Positions 1-5,315 of a DNA stretch of 6,318 bases are shown in pieces. The translations under genes were made by a program, and so were the position numbers. Source of the DNA: Acidimicrobiaceae bacterium. GTDB taxonomy: Bacteria; Actinomycetota; Acidimicrobiia; Acidimicrobiales; Salinilacustritrichaceae. Numbering within the stretch: position 1 is the first letter of the stretch; each line of letters starts with the position of its first letter. The notes below the pieces were generated by a model that saw only the letters and a list, made by a program, of their open reading frames with translations, was not told the DNA's origin and ran no database searches. Where the stretch lies: the NCBI GenBank assembly GCA_003476595.1, contig DMTU01000114.1, positions 14,541 to 20,858 on the forward strand, given 5' to 3'.

Positions 1-3000
1 CGTCGTTGCGGATCTCGACCGGCACGTCGGCGCCGGGCTCGTGCTCGGGCTCGTGCCGCGTCGGGATCGTCCGGTGCATGCCGGCCAGCTGCTCGTAGTA
101 GCGCCAGCGCTCGTCCGCATCGGCCTGGGCCAGCTCGGCCAGCATCTCGGCCCGCTCCGGGTCGGTGCGCTGGAGGATGGCGAAGCGGGTCTCGGAGGAG
201 ACGAACTCCTTGATCGGGATGGTCGGCTTCTTGGAGTCCAGGGCGAAGGGCTGGCCGTCCTCGGTCTCGCTCGGCCGGAACCGGTAGAGGGGCCAGTAGC
301 CGCTCTTCACCGCGTCCTTCTGGTGGCTCATCGACTTCGACATGTCGATGCCGTGGGCGATGCAGGTGCTGTAGGCGATCACCAGGGACGGGCCGGGCCA
401 GGCGTCGGCCTCGAGCAGCGCCTTGGTGGTCTGCAGCTCGTTGGCCCCCATCGAGATCTGGGCCACGTAGACGTTGCCGTAGGCCCGGGCGATGGCGCCG
501 AGGTCCTTCTTGCCGATGCCCTTGCCGGCGGCGGCGAACTTGGCGACCGCGGCCCGGGGCGTGGCCTTGGACGCCTGGCCGCCGGTGTTGGAGTACACCT
601 CGGTGTCGAGCACGAGGATGTTGACGTTGCGCCCGGTCGAGAGCACGTGGTCCAGGCCACCGAAGCCGATGTCGTAGGCCCACCCGTCGCCGCCCATCAG
701 CCACACGCCCTGGCGGACGAGGTTGCCGACGAGGGAGGCCAGGTGCGAGGCGTCCACCGCGGTGTCGGGCTGCTCGACGAGGGTCGCCAGCCGCTGGCGC
801 AGCTCGTCCACGGCCGTGCGGGCCGCGGCGATGTCGGTCTCGGTCTCCTGGGGGTTGTCGAGGAGGCGGGCCACCAGGTCGGCGCCCAGCTGGGGGGCGA
901 GGCGCCGCAGCGAGGTCTCGGCCTGGTCCCGCTGGACGTCGAGGGCCAGGCGCATGCCGAGGCCGAACTCCGCGTTGTCCTCGAAGAGGGAGTTGTTCCA
1001 GGCCGGGCCGCGGCCGTCGCCGTTCACCGTCCACGGGGTCGTGGGCAGGTTGCCGCCGTAGATCGAGGAGCAGCCGGTGGCGTTGGCCACGATCATCCGG
1101 TCACCGAACAGCTGGGAGACGAGCTTGATGTAGGGCGTCTCGCCGCACCCGGCGCACGCCCCGGAGAACTCGAACAGGGGCTCGAGCACCTGGGAGCCCT
1201 TGACCGTGTCGTGGGGGAGGAGGGAGCGGTCGAGGTGGGGGATGGTCTGGAAGTAGTCCCATCGCTCCCGCTCGAGCTCGCGGTGCTCCATGGCCGGCTC
1301 CATGTTGATGGCCTTGTGCGAGACGTCGGTCTTGGACTTCGCCGGGCAGACGTCGACGCACACCCCGCAGCCGGTGCAGTCGTCCGGTGCCACCTGGATG
1401 GTGAGGCGGTGATCGGCCAGGTCCTTGGAGCGGAACGCCTTGTGGAGGAAGTCCTCCGGGGCATCGGCCACGGCCTCGGTGTCGAACACCTTCATGCGGA
1501 TGGTGGCGTGCGGGCAGACGATGGCGCACTTGCCGCAGTCGATGCAGACGTCGGGGTCCCAGATCGGGATCTGCTTGGCGATCGAGCGCTTCTCGTACTG
1601 CGCGGTGGCGGTCGGGAAGACGCCGTCGACGGGCATCGCGCTCACCGGGAGCAGGTCGCCCTCGCCCTGCATCAGCAGCGACGTGACCCGCTGGACGAAC
1701 TCGGGTGCGCCGTCGGGGACGGCGTGCTCCATCGTGCGGGTGCTGGTCACCGAGCCGGGCACGGTGACCTGGCACAGGTGGTCCAGCGCGGCATCGATGG
1801 CGGCGAAGTTGCGGTCCACGACGGAGCGCCCCCGCTTGCCGTAGGCCTTCTCGACCGTGCCCTTGATGCGGGCGATGGCCTCCTCCGGCGGCAGCACGCC
1901 GGACAGCTGGAAGAAGCACGGCTGCATGATCGTGTTGATGCGGTTGCCCATGCCGGTGTCGCGGGCGACCGAGTCGGCGTCGATCACCCACAGCTCGATG
2001 CCCTTGTCGACGATCTGGGTCTGCACCTCGCGGGGCAGGTCGTCCCACACGTCGTCGGGTCCGAACGGGCTGTTGAGCAGCAGCGTGGCGCCGGGGCGGG
2101 CGTAGTCGAGGACCTTGACCTTCTCGAGCAGGCCGAACTGGTGGCAGGCCACGAAGTCGGCGTCGTCGACCAGGTAGGTGGACCGGATCGGCTCGGGCCC
2201 GAAGCGGAGGTGAGAGACGGTGACCGAGCCGGACTTCTTGGAGTCGTAGACGAAGTAGCCCTGGGCGTAGAGGTCGGTGCCCTCGCCGATGATCTTCACC
2301 GAGGACTTGTTGGCGCCCACCGTGCCGTCGGAGCCGAGGCCGACGAACACCGCCTGCACCTCGCGCTCGGGCCGGTCGTAGCGCAGCGTGCCGTCCATGG
2401 GCAGGCTCAGGTGCGACACGTCGTCGTAGATGCCGACGGTGAAGTGGCGCCGGGGTCGGGGCGCGGCCAGCTCGTCGAAGATCGTGCCGACCATGGACGG
2501 CGTGAACTCCTTGGAGGACAGCCCGTAGCGGCCCCCGACGACGCGGGGCATCGAAGCGAACGGCGGCTCGTCGACGTCCATGGCCTCGCTCAGCGCGGCC
2601 AGCACCTCGAGGTACATGGGCTCGCCCACCGCGCCCGGCTCCTTGGTGCGGTCCAGCACGGCGATGGAGCGGACGGTCGGGGGCAGGGCGGCCACGAGCT
2701 GGTCGACCGGGAACGGGTTGAACAGCCGGATGCGGACCATGCCGACGGACTCGCCCTGGGCCACCAGGGTGTCCACCGCCTCCTCGATGGCACCGGCCGC
2801 CGACCCCATCACGACCACGACCCGCTCGGCGTCGGGGGCGCCGTGGTAGTCGACGAGCCGGTAGTGGCGTCCGGTCTGCTCGCCGAGCTCGTCCATCACC
2901 TCCTGGACGATCCCGGGCACGGCGTCGTGGAACGGGTTGCTCGCCTCCCGGGCCTGGAAGAACGTGTCGGGGTTCTGGGCCGTGCCCCGCAGCGACGGGG

Positions 3001-3637
3001 CCTCGGGGGTCATGCCCCGGAGCCGGTGGGCGATCACGTCGTCGTCCCGGACCAGCGACGCGATGGCGTCGTCGGCCAGCACGTCGATCCGGTCGATCTC
3101 GTGGCTGGTGCGGAACCCGTCGAAGAAGTGCAGGAACGGCACCCGGGCCCGGAGCGTGGCGGCGTGGGAGACCAGCGCGAAGTCGTGGGCCTCCTGCACG
3201 GAGCCGGCCGCGAGCATCGCCCAGCCGGTGCTGCGCACGGACATGACGTCGCTGTGGTCGCCGAAGATCGACAGGGCGTGGGTGGCGATGGAGCGGGCGG
3301 CCACGTGGATCACCGCCGGGGTCAGCTCGCCGGCGATCTTGAACATGTTCGGGACCATGAGCAGCAGGCCCTGCGAGGCGGTGAACGTGGTGGCGAGCGC
3401 GCCCTTCTGCAGCGCACCGTGGAGCGCGCCGGCAGCCCCCGCTTCGGATTGCATCTCGACCACGTCGGGGACCGTGCCCCAGCGGTTGGGTCGCGCCGCG
3501 GCCGACCAGTCGTCGCAGTGCTCGGCCATCGGCGACGCCGGGGTGATCGGGTAGATGGCGATCACCTCGCTGAGCGCATACGCGACCCGGGCCGCCGCTT
3601 CGTTGCCGTCCATGCACTCGCTGCGTGTGTCAGCCAT
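1..3637 (-). CDS. nifJ: Pyruvate:ferredoxin (flavodoxin) oxidoreductase, single-chain, C-terminus cut by window edge
   Basis: Cytoplasmic enzyme that oxidises pyruvate and CoA to acetyl-CoA and CO2, passing electrons to ferredoxin or flavodoxin. The frame is open for 1212 codons from ATG 3637 with no stop before the left edge; homologues have about 1170-1230 residues, so the gene is nearly complete. Domains in order: N-terminal pyrimidine-binding domain with YPITP at 29-33; middle domains; a two-cluster ferredoxin domain with CxxCxxCxxxCP at C698/C701/C704/C708 and again at C754/C757/C760/C764; and a C-terminal thiamine-diphosphate domain with GDG at 983-985 and a conserved Asn near 1017. Ligands of the third, proximal 4Fe-4S cluster are C828, C831, C856 and C1092, with spacing close to that of the Desulfovibrio africanus enzyme. 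A second ATG lies at 3613 (residue 9); I prefer 3637 because homologues carry a short segment before the MDGN-like motif. Neither start has a strong Shine-Dalgarno. Transcribed away from the STAS gene. The family call is very safe; pyruvate as substrate is inferred from it. Confidence 0.97.
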   Translation of the reverse strand, partial: MADTRSECMDGNEAAARVAYALSEVIAIYPITPASPMAEHCDDWSAAARPNRWGTVPDVVEMQSEAGAAGALHGALQKGALATTFTASQGLLLMVPNMFKIAGELTPAVIHVAARSIATHALSIFGDHSDVMSVRSTGWAMLAAGSVQEAHDFALVSHAATLRARVPFLHFFDGFRTSHEIDRIDVLADDAIASLVRDDDVIAHRLRGMTPEAPSLRGTAQNPDTFFQAREASNPFHDAVPGIVQEVMDELGEQTGRHYRLVDYHGAPDAERVVVVMGSAAGAIEEAVDTLVAQGESVGMVRIRLFNPFPVDQLVAALPPTVRSIAVLDRTKEPGAVGEPMYLEVLAALSEAMDVDEPPFASMPRVVGGRYGLSSKEFTPSMVGTIFDELAAPRPRRHFTVGIYDDVSHLSLPMDGTLRYDRPEREVQAVFVGLGSDGTVGANKSSVKIIGEGTDLYAQGYFVYDSKKSGSVTVSHLRFGPEPIRSTYLVDDADFVACHQFGLLEKVKVLDYARPGATLLLNSPFGPDDVWDDLPREVQTQIVDKGIELWVIDADSVARDTGMGNRINTIMQPCFFQLSGVLPPEEAIARIKGTVEKAYGKRGRSVVDRNFAAIDAALDHLCQVTVPGSVTSTRTMEHAVPDGAPEFVQRVTSLLMQGEGDLLPVSAMPVDGVFPTATAQYEKRSIAKQIPIWDPDVCIDCGKCAIVCPHATIRMKVFDTEAVADAPEDFLHKAFRSKDLADHRLTIQVAPDDCTGCGVCVDVCPAKSKTDVSHKAINMEPAMEHRELERERWDYFQTIPHLDRSLLPHDTVKGSQVLEPLFEFSGACAGCGETPYIKLVSQLFGDRMIVANATGCSSIYGGNLPTTPWTVNGDGRGPAWNNSLFEDNAEFGLGMRLALDVQRDQAETSLRRLAPQLGADLVARLLDNPQETETDIAAARTAVDELRQRLATLVEQPDTAVDASHLASLVGNLVRQGVWLMGGDGWAYDIGFGGLDHVLSTGRNVNILVLDTEVYSNTGGQASKATPRAAVAKFAAAGKGIGKKDLGAIARAYGNVYVAQISMGANELQTTKALLEADAWPGPSLVIAYSTCIAHGIDMSKSMSHQKDAVKSGYWPLYRFRPSETEDGQPFALDSKKPTIPIKEFVSSETRFAILQRTDPERAEMLAELAQADADERWRYYEQLAGMHRTIPTRHEPEHEPGADVPVEIRND

Positions 3638-3728
3638 CGCTCGCAGCGTGCCGTCGAACGGCTCGATCGGGCAAGGGACAACGTCGCCGGTGCTGTGGAC
3701 CAATGGCACGAGTCCGCGGGCGGCACCG

Positions 3729-3757
3729 TTGGCGGTCGCGCCCGGCGCCGTTAGCCT
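3729..3757 (+). promoter_or_regulatory. Candidate sigma-70-type promoter for the STAS gene
   Basis: A -35-like TTGGCG (3729-3734) and a -10-like TAGCCT (3752-3757, fitting TAnnnT) are separated by exactly 17 bases. Transcription would start near 3764, giving a leader of about 50 bases before the ATG at 3815. It lies in the 177-base divergent region between nifJ and the STAS gene. The match is partial (4 of 6 and 3 of 6 to TTGACA/TATAAT), and such matches also occur by chance, so this is inference from pattern only. Confidence 0.4.
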
Positions 3758-3814
3758 GGGACGAGGCCCGTGACCCCGGCCGGAGTGTTCGTGGGCCAGC
3801 AACTGGAGAACGTG

Positions 3815-4213
3815 ATGCAAGGAATCTGGACCGAGGAGCTCGCTCCGGTGGTCGTCGTCGACGAGGATTCCGCGTCGCGCCTGGTCGCCCGCATCACCGT
3901 GACCGGCTTCGGCTCCGTGCCCGCCCACATCGACGTCGCCCTGCGCGGCGAGCTGTGCGCCGCCACCACCCCAGCCGTGGCCCGCGCCATCGACGGGCTC
4001 CTCCCGCTCGGCATCGGCGACGTGCGCTTCGACCTCGCCGAGCTGCGCCTGTGCACCTCGGCCGGCATCGACCTCTGGGTCGACCTCGCCGCCCGCCTCC
4101 TGCCCCACGGCGGCGACGTCCGCCTCGACGGCGCCGCCGGCGTCGTGCGGCGTGCGCTCGACGCGGTGGGCGTGAGCGACTCCGGCACCGTCCGCCGGCC
4201 CGGCACCGCCTGA
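3815..4213 (+). CDS. STAS-domain protein, anti-sigma-factor-antagonist-like
   Basis: A 132-residue soluble protein, the usual size for a stand-alone STAS protein of the SpoIIAA/RsbV type, which in known systems binds an anti-sigma kinase and is switched by serine phosphorylation. The STAS fold spans about residues 27-120: a beta strand with the LRGELCAATTP segment (43-53, like the GELDxxTxP of the family), then VRFDLAEL (70-77), then CTSAGID (80-86), where the family normally has DSSG or DSAG. Ser82 sits at the phosphorylation position, but the preceding Asp is Thr81. No membrane segment or extra domain is present, so it is not a transporter STAS domain. I chose ATG 3815 because GGAG (3805-3808) lies six bases upstream; an in-frame GTG at 3770 would add 15 residues that do not look like part of the fold. 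No partner kinase or sigma factor is visible nearby, so the pathway is unknown. Confidence 0.8.
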   Translation: MQGIWTEELAPVVVVDEDSASRLVARITVTGFGSVPAHIDVALRGELCAATTPAVARAIDGLLPLGIGDVRFDLAELRLCTSAGIDLWVDLAARLLPHGGDVRLDGAAGVVRRALDAVGVSDSGTVRRPGTA

Positions 4214-4219
4214 GCAGCG

Positions 4220-4239
4220 GCGGTTCCTCGCGGGACCGC
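4220..4239 (+). terminator. Hairpin right after the STAS stop, possible terminator
   Basis: GCGGTTCC (4220-4227) pairs with GGGACCGC (4232-4239) over 8 base pairs, one of them G-T, around a 4-base TCGC loop. It begins six bases after the stop codon. No run of T follows, so it is not a classical intrinsic terminator, although such U-less hairpins have been proposed to act in high-GC actinobacteria. Its right arm is also complementary to a second element at 4268-4274, so it could instead be part of a larger folded leader for the next gene. Confidence 0.4.
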
Positions 4240-4266
4240 ATGTTCGTCCGCCCGGTCGGGTAGCGA

Positions 4267-4297
4267 CGCGGTCCATCCCCCATACGGAAGGACCGCG
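4267..4297 (+). promoter_or_regulatory. Stem-loop overlapping the ribosome binding site of the acidic small protein
   Basis: A perfect 8-base inverted repeat, CGCGGTCC (4267-4274) and GGACCGCG (4290-4297), encloses a 15-base loop. The strong Shine-Dalgarno GGAAGGA (4286-4292) of the next gene straddles the loop and the right arm, and the ATG is at 4300, three bases after the stem. Folding would therefore tend to hide part of the ribosome binding site. The repeat is seen directly; a regulatory role is inference. A protein-binding operator is an alternative reading. Confidence 0.35.
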
Positions 4298-4299
4298 CC

Positions 4300-4539
4300 A
4301 TGAGCGAAGACCGCACCCACGGCACCGACACCCCCACGGGCACCGACCCCGACGCCAAGTGGAGCGAGCCCGGCTACGAGGACAAGTCCCTCGGCCAGGC
4401 CGTCGACCAGGACAGCGAGCTCGCCGACGAGCTGCTCGAGGAGACCGGCGGCGACGAGAAGGCCGCCGAGGAGCGCTTCGAGGAGGAGAGCCACGGCTCC
4501 CCGGCCCGGGAGCGCCAGGGCAAGCCCGAGACCAGCTGA
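4300..4539 (+). CDS. Small, highly acidic hydrophilic protein of unknown function
   Basis: I do not recognise this 79-residue protein. The start is well supported: Shine-Dalgarno GGAAGGA at 4286-4292, seven bases before the ATG. It has 24 Asp/Glu against 8 Lys/Arg, no cysteine, no signal peptide and no membrane segment. Residues 1-20 are rich in Thr, Asp, Gly and Pro and look disordered. The only aromatic residues are Trp21, Tyr26 and Phe60. Residues 21-38, around WSEPGYEDKS, are the most motif-like. Residues 39-63 are Glu/Ala/Leu-rich and probably form an acidic helix. The tail is polar and disordered. It may be cotranscribed with the STAS gene 86 bases upstream or be expressed separately. 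It could be a stress-related or protein-binding peptide, but nothing in the sequence proves a role. Chance coding is unlikely given the good ribosome binding site and codon use like its neighbours. Confidence 0.7.
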   Translation: MSEDRTHGTDTPTGTDPDAKWSEPGYEDKSLGQAVDQDSELADELLEETGGDEKAAEERFEEESHGSPARERQGKPETS

Positions 4540-4575
4540 ACCAGCGGCTCCGGCGGCCGGGTGCGGGCTCGCCCC

Positions 4576-4581
4576 TACACT
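4576..4581 (+). promoter_or_regulatory. -10 hexamer for a probable leaderless transcript of the HAD-GH65 operon
   Basis: TACACT fits the TAnnnT -10 consensus well and ends eight bases before the ATG at 4590. A transcript started the usual 6-9 bases after the hexamer would begin at or within about two bases of the ATG. The bases between (4582-4589) contain no Shine-Dalgarno, which fits leaderless translation, common in actinobacteria. No clear -35 is seen at 16-18 bases upstream. Confidence 0.55.
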
Positions 4582-4589
4582 CGGCCGCC

Positions 4590-5315
4590 ATGGTCGCACG
4601 CGGGACGACGGTCAAGTGGCAGGCGTACCGAGCCGTCCTGCTCGACCTGGACGGGGTCATCACGCCCACGGCCTCGGTGCACGAGGTCGCCTGGGCCGAG
4701 CTGTTCGCCCCCTGGGGCTTCACCAGCGAGGACTACCTCACCTACGTCGACGGCAAGCCCCGCTACGACGGGGTGCGGTCGTTCCTGACGTCCCGGGGCG
4801 TGGAGCTGCCAGCCGGCACGCCGGATGACCCACCCGGCGACGGCACCGTGGCCGCGATGGGGAACCGCAAGGACGCGCTGTTCCGCGAGCTGCTCGAGCG
4901 AGACGGGGTCGCCCCGTACCCGGGCACGATGGCCGTGCTGGACGAGCTGGATCGGCACGGCATCGCCCAAGCCGTGGTGTCCTCGTCCCGGAACGCCCGC
5001 CCTGTGCTGGAGGCCGCCGGGTTGGGCGAACGCTTCGAGCACGTCGTCGACGGCGTCACCATCGTCGAGGAGGGCATCACCGGCAAGCCGGCACCGGACA
5101 TGTTCCTGCGCGCCGCCGAGCTGGTCGGCGTCGCGCCACCCGACGCGGTGGTCGTCGAGGACGCCACCTCCGGCGTGGCGGCCGGGGTCGCCGGCGCCTT
5201 CGGTCTGGTGCTCGGCGTGGACCGGGGCGGCAACCGCGACGCGCTGCTGGCGGCCGGCGCCCACCTGGTCGTCGACGACCTGGCCGAGACGCTCGAGCCC
5301 GAGGCCGCACGATGA
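4590..5315 (+). CDS. Beta-phosphoglucomutase-type HAD-family enzyme
   Basis: A 241-residue cytoplasmic enzyme expected to convert beta-D-glucose 1-phosphate to glucose 6-phosphate, so feeding the neighbouring phosphorylase product into glycolysis. Aligned from memory with Lactococcus lactis beta-PGM, the catalytic set is present: nucleophile Asp19 and acid/base Asp21 in LLDLDGVIT; Thr27 and His31; a helical cap with GKPR (55-58, Arg58 matching Arg49); Lys94 in GNRKD; motif II SSSRN (131-135); motif III Lys166 in GKPAPD; motif IV Glu190-Asp191 in VEDATSG. Pro26 replaces the Asp normal after ITD, at the cap-core hinge. The GKPRYDGVRSFL and PDDP/GNRK segments resemble the actinobacterial Rv3400-type subgroup, and length fits. 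The frame is open farther upstream, but ATG 4590 is chosen because protein similarity begins there and a -10 box lies just before it. Its stop overlaps the GH65 start by four bases (ATGA), indicating one operon. A phosphatase acting on a related sugar phosphate is the main alternative. Confidence 0.88.
   Translation: MVARGTTVKWQAYRAVLLDLDGVITPTASVHEVAWAELFAPWGFTSEDYLTYVDGKPRYDGVRSFLTSRGVELPAGTPDDPPGDGTVAAMGNRKDALFRELLERDGVAPYPGTMAVLDELDRHGIAQAVVSSSRNARPVLEAAGLGERFEHVVDGVTIVEEGITGKPAPDMFLRAAELVGVAPPDAVVVEDATSGVAAGVAGAFGLVLGVDRGGNRDALLAAGAHLVVDDLAETLEPEAAR

Noticed and set aside
1101..3617. Minus-strand open frame of 838 codons inside nifJ
   Set aside because: It is out of frame with the NifJ reading and is Arg/Pro/Gly-rich throughout. 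The true frame carries every PFOR motif from residue 29 to 1092.
41..3754. Plus-strand open frame of 1237 codons covering all of nifJ
   Set aside because: It is antisense to a clearly recognisable gene and its protein is low-complexity, rich in Gly, Val, Leu, His and Arg, with no family resemblance. Long antisense frames are expected in GC-rich coding DNA.
3638..3760. Promoter for nifJ on the minus strand
   Set aside because: I looked for TAnnnT with a suitably spaced TTG-type -35 and found nothing convincing.
3770..3814. GTG start at 3770 for the STAS protein
   Set aside because: It has no Shine-Dalgarno and adds 15 residues outside the fold, whereas ATG 3815 has GGAG at proper spacing. 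A short-leader start from the candidate promoter cannot be fully excluded.
4359..4589. Upstream in-frame extension of the HAD gene
   Set aside because: The extra 77 residues overlap the acidic protein gene in another frame and are Arg-rich. HAD similarity starts at 4590, just after the -10 hexamer.
4540..4589. Possible terminator between the acidic protein and the HAD gene
   Set aside because: Only short GC-rich palindromes (such as the one near 4550-4560) with tiny or no loops and no T-run; not enough to call.
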